39,710 nt of DNA from the NCBI GenBank assembly GCA_905214435.1, contig CAJMMA010000014.1:1-39710 (forward strand), given 5' to 3'. This document shows, piece after piece, positions 27,269-34,872 of this stretch. A program made the position numbers and the translations under genes. The notes beneath the pieces were generated by a model. That model was given only the letters and a program-made list of their open reading frames with translations, did no database searches and had not been told where the DNA came from. The first letter of the stretch is position 1. Every line of letters begins with the position of its first letter. The stretch comes from an uncultured bacterium (GTDB taxonomy: Bacteria; Actinomycetota; Coriobacteriia; Coriobacteriales; Coriobacteriaceae).

Positions 27269-27310
27269 AAAAAGAGCTGGAGTTGCGCATCGTTGAGAGG
27301 CTTTCCAGCT
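27269..27310 (-). terminator. Terminator-like hairpin in the CLC leader
   Basis: On the minus strand AGCTGGA (27304-27310) pairs with TCCAGCT (27275-27281), followed by CTTTTTCT. It stands between the presumed promoter and the start codon, so it could be an attenuator. I looked for and did not find a fluoride riboswitch consensus. Confidence 0.45.
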
Positions 27311-27423
27311 TTAGCAAAACAAACTTATAAGATGCGACGGGCCGCGTCAAGATAATTACCGGACGGCCTAGGAGGCGGCTGGTTGGCTGGCTTAAAACCT
27401 AGCGCGTGAAATGACGCCCCACG

Positions 27424-28062
27424 CTATTCAGCGCGCTTGATAGGATGACGAACCACAGTCTTAAGTTTCTCCGGTGCACATTTGCGTGGATCGGAGAGAT
27501 AGATTTCGTGATGTAAACGGGTGTCTGAGAAGTCGGGGGCATAGCCCTGTTCGGTCGCGTATTCATGCATGGCGTCTACGGTTGTCGGCTCGCTGTCATA
27601 GGGTCCGGTATGCATGCACTGAACGCAGAGACCCTCATCAACTTTAAGCAGCTCAACAGCGGTAAAGTCTAGTTTCTTTTTGGCCGTGGCTTCAGCGACT
27701 GCCCAGTCAAAATCATCTCGGCTGACGAAATCGGGCAGGCGGATGCACGAGATAAAGTTGAAATCGTCCTTGCGTACATAATCGATGTCGCCGCTCGGGG
27801 AGTCTTGCCACCAGAAACCCTCGAGCGGCGGTACCACAAAGTCGAAATAGCCCTCGATGCTCCTTGGGCCTTTCTTCGACATCTTGACGGTATAGGCGAT
27901 GCCGTAAAGTAGCGGCAGGGCGTTTTGATACTCGCCACCTTCGGTATTTGGGTCGCCCTTTCCGCGAACGGCAACGTAGTTCATAGGCGGGACAGTTACG
28001 ATGCTCGGCTTGCTTGCAGGTTTGTAGAGCTCCTTGCATTCCTTCTTAAAGTCGAACGCCAT
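27424..28062 (-). CDS. GyrI-like small-molecule-binding domain protein
   Basis: A 212-aa soluble protein of the GyrI-like (SOUL/BRE-C superfamily) type. Parts seen are NYVAVRGKGDPNTEGGEYQNAL, LYGIAYTVKMSKKG, a Trp-rich EGFWWQDSPSG, CVQCMHTGPYDSEPTTVDAM and LHHEIYLSDPRK, which follow the tandem repeats of the fold. It lacks a DNA-binding domain. Such stand-alone proteins may bind or hydrolyse cationic or electrophilic compounds; a precise role cannot be stated. GGCGGCC precedes the ATG. Transcribed alone. Confidence 0.85.
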   Translation of the reverse strand: MAFDFKKECKELYKPASKPSIVTVPPMNYVAVRGKGDPNTEGGEYQNALPLLYGIAYTVKMSKKGPRSIEGYFDFVVPPLEGFWWQDSPSGDIDYVRKDDFNFISCIRLPDFVSRDDFDWAVAEATAKKKLDFTAVELLKVDEGLCVQCMHTGPYDSEPTTVDAMHEYATEQGYAPDFSDTRLHHEIYLSDPRKCAPEKLKTVVRHPIKRAE

Positions 28063-28230
28063 GTTGGCCGCCTTTCTGCGTATTGGCCTGCTTAGATAGT
28101 TGAATCATATCATAGAAACGAACAGCTGTTCGAATTATTTGGCTGACAGATTGAGATGCGTGCGTTGTGCTTGGCGGTCGGCCTGACCCCGTCGATGATT
28201 TCTCGGCCTTCCCGGCGCCTCATCTATAGC

Positions 28231-28285
28231 TGCCGTTTCCCCCATATAAAACCTGCCAAAATAAACCTGTTCCTTTTTGGTAGGT
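28231..28285 (-). repeat. Dispersed repeat A, copy 3 (reverse orientation)
   Basis: ATAAAACCTGCCAAAATAAAC then CTGTTCCTTTTTGGTAGGT (28246-28285) is the reverse complement of the repeat A core with two changes. The conserved GGGGAAA tail is included at 28231-28245. It lies between a divergent gene pair, unlike the other copies, which follow stop codons. Apart from it, 28063-28334 shows no other feature. Confidence 0.75.
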
Positions 28286-28334
28286 GGGAAATGGGTAATA
28301 CTAAAGAGTTATCCGACCAGATGGGAATTAATCG

Positions 28335-29036
28335 ATGGCCTATATCGAATTCAAAGACGTCATCAAGGCATACGGCGAGGGCGACGCCCGCATCCACGCG
28401 CTTGACGGCGCGAGCTTTACGGTCGAGCGCGGCGAGCTCGCCATCATTCTGGGCGCTTCGGGCGCCGGCAAGACCACGGCGCTCAACATCTTGGGCGGCA
28501 TGGACACGGCAACTTCCGGCGCTGTGACGGTGGACGGGCGTGACGTGAGCTCCGCCAACGAGGCGCAACTCGTGGAATACCGACGCGCCGACGTCGGCTT
28601 TGTCTTCCAGTTCTACAATCTGGTCCCTAACCTGACGGCGCTTGAGAACGTCGAACTCGCGGCGCAGATCTGCCCCGATTCGCTCGATGCCGAGCAAACG
28701 CTTCGCCAGGTTGGCCTGGGCGAGCGCCTGGGCAACTTTCCGGCGCAGCTTTCGGGCGGCGAGCAGCAGCGCGTATCCATCGCCCGCGCGCTGGCTAAGA
28801 ACCCCAAGCTGCTTTTGTGCGACGAGCCTACGGGTGCACTCGACTACAAAACCGGCAAGCAGATCTTGCAGCTGCTACAGGACACTTGCCGCAAGCAAGG
28901 CATTACGGTCATCATCATCACCCACAACTCTGCGCTGGCGCCCATGGCCGATCGCCTGATCCGCTTTAAGAGCGGCCGCGTGGAGAGCGAGACGATCCAG
29001 CAAAATCCTGTGCCTATCGAGACGATCGAGTGGTAG
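28335..29036 (+). CDS. ABC transporter ATP-binding protein, MacB/LolD-like
   Basis: A stand-alone ATPase of 233 aa that energises the FtsX-type permease encoded next. Walker A GASGAGKTT, Q-loop VFQFYNLVPNLTALENV, signature LSGGEQQRVSIARAL, Walker B LLLCDEPTGALD and H-loop THNSALAPMADR. The FQFYNLVPNLTALENV segment is typical of the MacB/LolD/FtsE class. ATG 28335 is 8 nt after a weak GGGA. The permease start lies within 5 nt of its stop. These systems usually act in peptide or bacteriocin resistance, or as mechanotransmitters; the substrate here is unknown. Confidence 0.93.
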   Translation: MAYIEFKDVIKAYGEGDARIHALDGASFTVERGELAIILGASGAGKTTALNILGGMDTATSGAVTVDGRDVSSANEAQLVEYRRADVGFVFQFYNLVPNLTALENVELAAQICPDSLDAEQTLRQVGLGERLGNFPAQLSGGEQQRVSIARALAKNPKLLLCDEPTGALDYKTGKQILQLLQDTCRKQGITVIIITHNSALAPMADRLIRFKSGRVESETIQQNPVPIETIEW

Positions 29037-29041
29037 CGCCC

Positions 29042-31807
29042 ATGAATCAGGATCGCCAAAACAGCCAACGCCGCGACGCGCAGAACACGGAGCGCGAGCA
29101 GGATTTTACGACCTACCGTACCGCCCAAAGCTCAAACGATATGGTGCCGACGGTTTTTCGCCGTGGCATCTACCGCACGATTCGCGGCAGCCTCAAACGC
29201 TTCTTGTCTATCGTCGTGATCACCGCGCTTGGCGTGAGCGTGATGTGCGGCCTTAAGGCGGGCTGCGAGGACCTGTGTGATTCGGTCGACGCCTATTTTG
29301 ACCAGCAGAATGTCTATGACATCAACGTGCAGTCGACCTATGGTCTGACCGATGACGATCTTGCCGCGATCCAAGAGGTCGATGGCGTCGAGACGGCCGA
29401 GGGCATCTATACCGAGACCGCCTATACCGCCGTGGGTACGACGCGCGAGCGTGTCGTCGTACAGAGCCTCTCCAAAGAGAATATTGACCAACCGGTGCTA
29501 GTACGCGGCGAGCTGCCCGAGACTTCGGGCGAAGTGGCAGTGACCTCACGTTTTTTGAAGGCTTCGGGCAAGAAAATCGGCGATACGGTGAGCTTTGCCG
29601 CCAACGATGCGAGCTCGTCGAACCAAAGCGCCAAGGACCAGTTTGCCGATGGGGACTACACCATCACGGCCGAGGTTCTCGATCCTACCGACGTGAGCTC
29701 CGACTCGACAGTCAACGCCTTTCGCGCTGCTTCGACTGCGGACTACAAGTTCTACGTGAGCGAGGATGCCGCGACATCTTCTTCCTACTCCGCTGTCCAC
29801 GTGGTCGTCGAGGGAGCCAAGAGCCTCAACTCCTATTCGGATGCCTACTCGGCAAAGATCAATGAGGTCAAGGGCAATATCGAGAAGATCCGCGAGGAGC
29901 GTGAGAAGGCGCGCGCTCAGGAGCTGACGGTCGACACACCGGCGAGCTTGGACGCGGCTGAGCGTCAGGCGAATATGGTCTTTGGGATCGAGCAGGACAA
30001 CATCAATCGCATGGCCGAGGGCAGCGACGAGCGTGCGCAGGCGCAAGCCGACCTGGACCAGCGCCGCGCCGCCGCCGACCAGCAGTTTGCCGATGCCCGC
30101 GCCGAGCTCTCTGACCTAGGCGAATGCACCTGGTACATCCAGGACCGCGGCAATATCGCAAGCTACTCGAGCGTCGAGAGCGATAGTTCTTCGATCGAGG
30201 CCATCGCCACGGTGTTCCCGTTCATCTTCTTTATCGTCGCCGTGCTTATCAGCCTCACCACCGCCACCCGCATGGTCGAGGAGGAGCGCACACTTATTGG
30301 CCTGTACAAGGCGCTCGGCTATTCACGCGGGCGTATCCTGTCCAAATATGTGGACTACGCGCTGTGGGCGTGTCTGATCGGTGGCGTGCTCGGCAATATC
30401 ATCGGATTTGTGGGTCTGCCGCTGTTCTTGTTTACGGTGTTCGACGACATGTACTCGCTGCCCCAGATGCTACTTTCGTACGACATCGTGTCCTCGATCG
30501 TTTCGGTGGCGCTGTTTGCCGTGGGCGTGGTGGGAGCCACGATTATCGCCTGCCGCCACGAGATGGCTGAGACCCCTGCCTCGCTCATGCGCCCCAAGGC
30601 CCCGCGCGCCGGTTCGCGCATCTTGCTCGAGCGCATCGGCTTTATCTGGCACCGCATGGGCTTTTTGAACAAGGTCGCTGCACGCAACTTATTCCGTTAC
30701 AAAAAGCGCGCCTTTATGACCATCTTTGGCATTGCGGGCTGCACGGCGCTTGTGATTTGCGGCATGGGCATCCGTGATACGTCGGTCGCGCTGTCGCCCA
30801 AACAGTACGGGCATATCACGCGCTACGACCTGCTGGCAGTCGCCAATCCCGACGATTTTTCGCAGACGTGCGCGGCGTTGGATGAGCGCAGTGCAGCCAA
30901 GGATTCCAATGTGACCGTGACTTCGACGCTGCCGATTATGACCGACAACGTTACCTTTACATTCGGCGGAAAGAGCGAGACCGTGCAGCTGATCGTGGTG
31001 CCCGATGACCGCACGGGTGACTTGGGCGATTACGTGCGCCTGGAGGATGAGTCCAAAGAACCGCTCGCCCTGCGTGACGGAGACGTATATTTGAGCAAGA
31101 GCTCTCAGCTGGTGCTGGGGATCAAGCCGGGTGACACGGCTCACGTCCAGGATTCGTCGCTCAATGTTGCCAAGGTCAAAGTCAGCGACATCTCGCTCAA
31201 CTATCTAGGCAACACGCTTTACATGACGCAGGGCACCTATGAGCGCGCGTTCGGTCGAAGTGCACGCCTTAACGGCGTCTTTGTGCTGCTTAAGGGTTCG
31301 TCGGCTGACCAGATTGCGTTTAGCAAGAATCTTAAGAGTGACGGTTGGCTTACGATTTCGAGTACGGCCGAGCATTGGGAAAACTATGAGGCGAACTTTA
31401 CGATTATCAATTCGGTCGTGGTGCTCGTGACCTTTATGGCGGCGTGCCTGTCGTTTGTGGTGGTGTTTACGCTGTCCAACACGAATATCTCCGAGCGCGA
31501 GCGCGAGCTGGCGACCATTAAGGTGCTGGGCTTCCGCCGTGGCGAGGTGCACCACTACGTCAACAAGGAGACGTTGATCCTCACGGCGATTGGTGCCGCG
31601 CTGGGCGTACCGCTGGGTGGTGCGCTGGCCGAGAGCTTTACGTACATCTTGCAGATGCCGTCATTGTACTTTGACGTCGAAGTCGAGCCGCTGAGTTACG
31701 TGCTTGCCGTGGTGCTTTCCTTCGGCTTTACGATCATCGTCAACCTCGCTACCAATCGCACCCTCAATAAGATCGACATGGTCGGCGCCCTCAAGAGCGC
31801 CGAGTAG
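29042..31807 (+). CDS. FtsX-like ABC permease
   Basis: A 921-aa permease with duplicated FtsX domains. A short cytosolic N-terminus leads to TM1 (LSIVVITALGVSVM), then a large extracytoplasmic region that contains a predicted coiled coil with many Glu, Gln and Arg (~300-360). Three TM segments follow around FPFIFFIVAVLISLTT with the conserved EERTLIGLYKALGYSRGRIL. A second FtsX half begins near NLFRYKKRAFMTIFGIAGC and ends with ERERELATIKVLGFRRGEVH and three more TM segments. I chose ATG 29042; GTG 29030 overlaps the ATPase stop and is also possible. The stop is followed at once by repeat A copy 4. Confidence 0.93.
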   Translation: MNQDRQNSQRRDAQNTEREQDFTTYRTAQSSNDMVPTVFRRGIYRTIRGSLKRFLSIVVITALGVSVMCGLKAGCEDLCDSVDAYFDQQNVYDINVQSTYGLTDDDLAAIQEVDGVETAEGIYTETAYTAVGTTRERVVVQSLSKENIDQPVLVRGELPETSGEVAVTSRFLKASGKKIGDTVSFAANDASSSNQSAKDQFADGDYTITAEVLDPTDVSSDSTVNAFRAASTADYKFYVSEDAATSSSYSAVHVVVEGAKSLNSYSDAYSAKINEVKGNIEKIREEREKARAQELTVDTPASLDAAERQANMVFGIEQDNINRMAEGSDERAQAQADLDQRRAAADQQFADARAELSDLGECTWYIQDRGNIASYSSVESDSSSIEAIATVFPFIFFIVAVLISLTTATRMVEEERTLIGLYKALGYSRGRILSKYVDYALWACLIGGVLGNIIGFVGLPLFLFTVFDDMYSLPQMLLSYDIVSSIVSVALFAVGVVGATIIACRHEMAETPASLMRPKAPRAGSRILLERIGFIWHRMGFLNKVAARNLFRYKKRAFMTIFGIAGCTALVICGMGIRDTSVALSPKQYGHITRYDLLAVANPDDFSQTCAALDERSAAKDSNVTVTSTLPIMTDNVTFTFGGKSETVQLIVVPDDRTGDLGDYVRLEDESKEPLALRDGDVYLSKSSQLVLGIKPGDTAHVQDSSLNVAKVKVSDISLNYLGNTLYMTQGTYERAFGRSARLNGVFVLLKGSSADQIAFSKNLKSDGWLTISSTAEHWENYEANFTIINSVVVLVTFMAACLSFVVVFTLSNTNISERERELATIKVLGFRRGEVHHYVNKETLILTAIGAALGVPLGGALAESFTYILQMPSLYFDVEVEPLSYVLAVVLSFGFTIIVNLATNRTLNKIDMVGALKSAE

Positions 31808-31846
31808 CCTGCCAAAAAGGGACAGGTTTATTTTGGCAGGTTTTAT
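31808..31846 (+). repeat. Dispersed repeat A, copy 4
   Basis: CCTGCCAAAA (31808-31817) and TTTTGGCAGG (31831-31840) with AGGGACAGGTTTA between them, then TTTTAT. It starts on the base after the FtsX permease stop. Confidence 0.85.
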
Positions 31847-31892
31847 CGGGGCAAACGCCGGACAACCATTAGGTGGCCCGGCGTTTGCCCCG
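31847..31892 (+). terminator. 15-bp hairpin after the FtsX permease
   Basis: CGGGGCAAACGCCGG (31847-31861) pairs perfectly with CCGGCGTTTGCCCCG (31878-31892). There is no T run, so termination is possible but not certain. It grows out of the tail of repeat A. Confidence 0.6.
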
Positions 31893-32006
31893 TCAAACGG
31901 GCTTTCCATTTGTCTTTCATTCTATTTGGTTTTCGCTCGCAGGCGTGGATGAGAGGCTCTCTTTGGCCTTCGAGATTGGGCTTGTATGGGTCGTATGCCA
32001 CAAAAT

Positions 32007-32146
32007 GGGCCTATCTACTACGTTTGCTACCACACCCTCGACCGTGACAAAGATTATGAAATTAAAACCGCAGGTAGAGGGCTTGCCAATTTTCGGAAAA
32101 GGCGGGTATGGTCGGCCCTCTCGAGTTAAACGTAGTAAATAGGCCC
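32007..32146. repeat. 140-bp palindromic element
   Basis: GGGCCTATCTACTACGTTT (32007-32025) pairs with AAACGTAGTAAATAGGCCC (32128-32146) with one mismatch; TTTT follows. The interior shares CCGCAGGTAGAGG with 572-584 and a GGTCGGCCCT... AGTTAAACGT block with 650-672. It may be a diverged relative of the structure after DAHP synthase. No reading frame is convincing in 31893-32207. Confidence 0.55.
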
Positions 32147-32207
32147 TTTTCTTGGCGCGCGGTCAGCTCAATGCTAATCTCCGTGCCGGAACTGACCCAG
32201 TTGTTTG

Positions 32208-32278
32208 TAAGTTGCGGTGATATACGGACTGTTTGGCGCTTTGGAGCTTCAAAACAGTCCCTATCTCACCGCAACTTA
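32208..32278 (-). terminator. Two-part hairpin downstream of the XRE membrane regulator
   Basis: TAAGTTGCGGTGA (32208-32220) pairs with TCACCGCAACTTA (32266-32278). After a 5-nt internal loop, GGACTGTTT (32226-32234) pairs with AAACAGTCC (32252-32260). It lies 43 bp after the stop of the minus-strand regulator. No T run follows. Confidence 0.55.
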
Positions 32279-32321
32279 GGAGAAGGGCGGGGGCGGTTGG
32301 GTGCTGGTGGGTCGGAGCGTG

Positions 32322-33260
32322 TTAGGCCTGTTTGCGGTGCTTCCATTGTTTGCGGCACCAGCGCATGAGCGCCTTTATGACGGGAATCGTGATGAGGATG
32401 ATCCATGCAGGATGGGGCTGTCCCAAACAGAGCCACATGTAGAGGAACCAAGCGATGGCGGCTGCCGGGTAGATGGCCTCGATCAGCTTAGACAGGTGGC
32501 GCCGATCGATGAAGTCACCAATCGCGTAGTAGACGGGAACCAGAAAGACGAGGAAAAGCCCCATGCCCCATGTGCCGTAGACAATGCCGAGCACCAGATA
32601 GGCGAGAGTGACAAGTGCGGGGAAGGGGAATTTGTTCCATGCACGTCCGACCTTGGTGTGGAAATGCTTGCCATGATGGTCGAGCTTGTCGTGTGCTTCC
32701 TTCCAGCTGGAAAACGTCTCGCCGTCGATGGTGACGGTGCCGTCGTCATTGGTGCGTACGCTATGTCCATCGTCCTCAAGCGTATCGATATGCACGCCGT
32801 CCGGCCCCACATGCACCTCTTCGCCCTTGCGCTCGTTGGTCACATGGATGCCGCTCCAACCAACATGGACTTCCTCGCCTTTATTGGGATCAATGACGTG
32901 GATACCGCGCGCGAGGGAAATATCGACAAGTGGCTTATCGCTGCAATCAGCGTGCTCAGTAGAAGCCTCAGCCTCTTCAGCCTTATCTGAAGCTTTGGTG
33001 CCGGCGTTGCTGTTCTGTGCCTCATCATCAGCCTGTGAGTCATCAGCGCTAGCCACCGCCTCCCCATACAGCAGCTCATCCAGCGACACGCCATACAGCG
33101 CGGCGAGCGCAATAAGGTTATCGGTATCGGGCGAGGATTCGCTGCGCTCCCATTTACTGACAGCCTGACGACTCACACCCAGCTGGGCGGCAAGCGCCTC
33201 CTGAGAAAGCCCGGCAGCCTTGCGGCGATCGACGAGGCGCTGTGCCATCGCAAGATCCAT
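32322..33260 (-). CDS. Membrane-anchored XRE-family regulator with tandem beta motifs
   Basis: A 312-aa protein. The N-terminal Cro/C1 HTH (residues ~5-60) has AAGLSQEALAAQLGVSRQAVSKWE. An acidic Ala/Asp/Glu linker follows, then two near-identical motifs, GIHVIDPNKGEEVHVGWSG and GIHVTNERKGEEVHVGPDG, and a third weaker unit (GVHIDTLEDDGHSV). Three or four membrane helices (~225-305) and a basic tail end the protein. A DNA-binding domain tethered to the membrane through a repeated, possibly surface-sensing linker suggests stress signalling; this is inference. ATG 33260 (AAAGGA 7 nt ahead) is chosen over 33332. Two ACCGGTAGC direct repeats lie upstream. Confidence 0.88.
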   Translation of the reverse strand: MDLAMAQRLVDRRKAAGLSQEALAAQLGVSRQAVSKWERSESSPDTDNLIALAALYGVSLDELLYGEAVASADDSQADDEAQNSNAGTKASDKAEEAEASTEHADCSDKPLVDISLARGIHVIDPNKGEEVHVGWSGIHVTNERKGEEVHVGPDGVHIDTLEDDGHSVRTNDDGTVTIDGETFSSWKEAHDKLDHHGKHFHTKVGRAWNKFPFPALVTLAYLVLGIVYGTWGMGLFLVFLVPVYYAIGDFIDRRHLSKLIEAIYPAAAIAWFLYMWLCLGQPHPAWIILITIPVIKALMRWCRKQWKHRKQA

Positions 33261-33314
33261 GGTGGTTCCTTTCGTTTGATGGTCGAATCGAATGAGCCGA
33301 GTATGCCGAGAACA

Positions 33315-33380
33315 ACCGGTAGCGACCACCATTTCTAGTTAGAATCTGCCCCAACCCTACCGCAACTACCGGTAGCAACC
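33315..33380. promoter_or_regulatory. Pair of 13-bp direct repeats upstream of the XRE regulator
   Basis: ACCGGTAGCGACC (33315-33327) and ACCGGTAGCAACC (33368-33380), 53 bp apart start to start (about five helical turns). They are candidate operator sites for autoregulation. Apart from these and repeat P copy 4, 33261-33652 shows nothing coding. Confidence 0.4.
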
Positions 33381-33508
33381 CCTAACGACCAGCCATTTCA
33401 GGACAAATGTCAGTGCTACTCTCAGCTAAGAGCCTGCAACATCCCAAAATCTCAGCCCACGCACTTGCAGCAAGAAGACGAATAGCCTCGGCCTCCCTAG
33501 TTACCGCA

Positions 33509-33629
33509 GGAGGCCCCAGGGCTTTCCTCCCAAATCTTTCCGCAGGACGGAAGGACCCCGCCGCGCGAAGCGCGCAGCGGGGTCCTGACATGTCCGAGGA
33601 CGATTTGGGAGGAAAGCCCGGGGGCCTCC
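33509..33629 (-). repeat. Palindromic repeat P, copy 4, downstream of pfkA
   Basis: The outer arm GGAGGCCCC...GGGCTTTCCTCCCAAATC pairs with GATTTGGGAGG... GGGGCCTCC. The inner hairpin is AGGACCCCGC / GCGGGGTCCT. The conserved segments TTTCCGCAGGACGG (33538-33550) and CATGTCCGAGGACG (33589-33602) are the same as in copy 2, while the arms differ in a compensatory way. A 16-bp inverted copy of the pfkA 3' end (33646-33661) lies at 33477-33492. Confidence 0.85.
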
Positions 33630-33652
33630 GATGAGAGCAGTTCCAGCCGAGG

Positions 33653-34732
33653 CTATTCGTCGCCGAAGCTGATGCCCAACGCCTTGGCCTCGCGCACCAG
33701 GTCGCTCTGGGGGTCGACATACTTGAGCTTGCCGGCGACATCCTCGAGCGGCATGTGGCACATCTTGCCGTCGCGCAGGGCGATCATGTAGCCAAACTCG
33801 CCGCGCAGGCAGCCGAGTGCCGCCTCGACGCCGCACTGGGTCGCAAAGATGCGGTCCTGGGCGTCGGGCTGGCCGCCGCGCTGCGTGTGGCCGGGGATGG
33901 CGACGCGGGTCTCGCGACCGGTCTTGGCCTCGATCTCCTTGGCGATGTCGTAGACGATCGACGGGCTCGTGCGCTCGGCAAGCTTCTTCTTGTACTCCTT
34001 CTTGGACAGCGCCGCGTCCTCCTTGGAGATAGCGCCCTCGGCGACGGCCACGATGGTAAAACGGCTGCCGGTCTCCATGCGATGCTCGATGGTCTTGATG
34101 ACGTTGTCCATGTCGTAGGGGATCTCGGGAATCAGGATGACGTCCGCGCCGCCCGCGACGCCGGCATACAGCGGAATCCAACCGACCTTGTGGCCCATGA
34201 TCTCGATGACAAACACGCGGCCGTGACTCGAGGCAGTGGTGTGGATGTCGTCGATGCACTTGGTGGCGACGTCGATGGCGCTCGTAAAGCCAAACGTCAA
34301 CTCGGTGCCCCAGGTGTCGTTATCGATGGTCTTGGGCAGGGCGATAACGTTGAGGCCCTCTTCGCGCAGGCGGTTGGCGGTCTTGGTGGAGCCGTTGCCG
34401 CCCAGCATAAACAGGCAGTCGAGCTGCAGCTTATGATAGGTGTGGACCATTGCGGGCACCTTCTCGACGCCGTCGGCCTCGGGAATGTCCAGGCGCTTGA
34501 ACGGCGTGCGGCTCGTGCCCAGGATGGTGCCGCCGCGGGTGAGGATGCCGCTAAAATCGGCGGGCGTCATGACGCGGAACCTGCTGTAGATAAGGCCCTG
34601 GTAGCCGTCCTCAAAACCATAGATCTCAATAGGCTCTTTGCTATTGGTCATAAGCGTTTTGACAATGCCGCGCATGGTGGCGTTGAGCGCCTGGCAGTCG
34701 CCGCCACTGGTAAGAAGACCGATCCTGAGCAT
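33653..34732 (-). CDS. pfkA: 6-phosphofructokinase
   Basis: It phosphorylates fructose-6-phosphate in glycolysis. The 359 residues belong to the longer PfkA type: LLTSGGDCQALNATMRG, TRGGTILGTSR, FMLGGNGSTKTA, PKTIDND with the catalytic Asp, GFTSAIDVA, EIMGHKVGWIPLYAGVAGGAD and GHTQRGGQPDAQDR. In E. coli numbering position 104 is Gly, which favours ATP, while 124 is Lys as in pyrophosphate-type enzymes, and 103 is Asn instead of Asp. This mixed set is known from group-III-like PFKs. ATP is the likelier donor, but the sequence does not prove it. Transcribed alone with ATG 34732; a repeat P copy follows the stop. Confidence 0.92.
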   Translation of the reverse strand: MLRIGLLTSGGDCQALNATMRGIVKTLMTNSKEPIEIYGFEDGYQGLIYSRFRVMTPADFSGILTRGGTILGTSRTPFKRLDIPEADGVEKVPAMVHTYHKLQLDCLFMLGGNGSTKTANRLREEGLNVIALPKTIDNDTWGTELTFGFTSAIDVATKCIDDIHTTASSHGRVFVIEIMGHKVGWIPLYAGVAGGADVILIPEIPYDMDNVIKTIEHRMETGSRFTIVAVAEGAISKEDAALSKKEYKKKLAERTSPSIVYDIAKEIEAKTGRETRVAIPGHTQRGGQPDAQDRIFATQCGVEAALGCLRGEFGYMIALRDGKMCHMPLEDVAGKLKYVDPQSDLVREAKALGISFGDE

Positions 34733-34771
34733 GATGAATCCTTCCGGGCAAGTTATAACATGCGCATAAGT

Positions 34772-34802
34772 TTACCCCCGCACACTGTTGATGCGGGGGT
34801 AA
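34772..34802 (-). terminator. Hairpin between the Ntn-hydrolase gene and pfkA
   Basis: TTACCCCCGCA (34772-34782) pairs with TGCGGGGGTAA (34792-34802). It lies after the minus-strand hydrolase gene and ahead of pfkA. There is no strong T run on either side. Confidence 0.6.
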
Positions 34803-34872
34803 AACGTGTTAGCTCAAGCGTATAGAAATGTAAGCAACGTCAGGCGAGCGTAAGGACGACGGTGCCAGCTCC

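Noticed and set aside
27254..27423. Fluoride riboswitch upstream of the CLC gene
   Set aside because: The expected conserved riboswitch blocks are missing; only a simple terminator-like hairpin is present.
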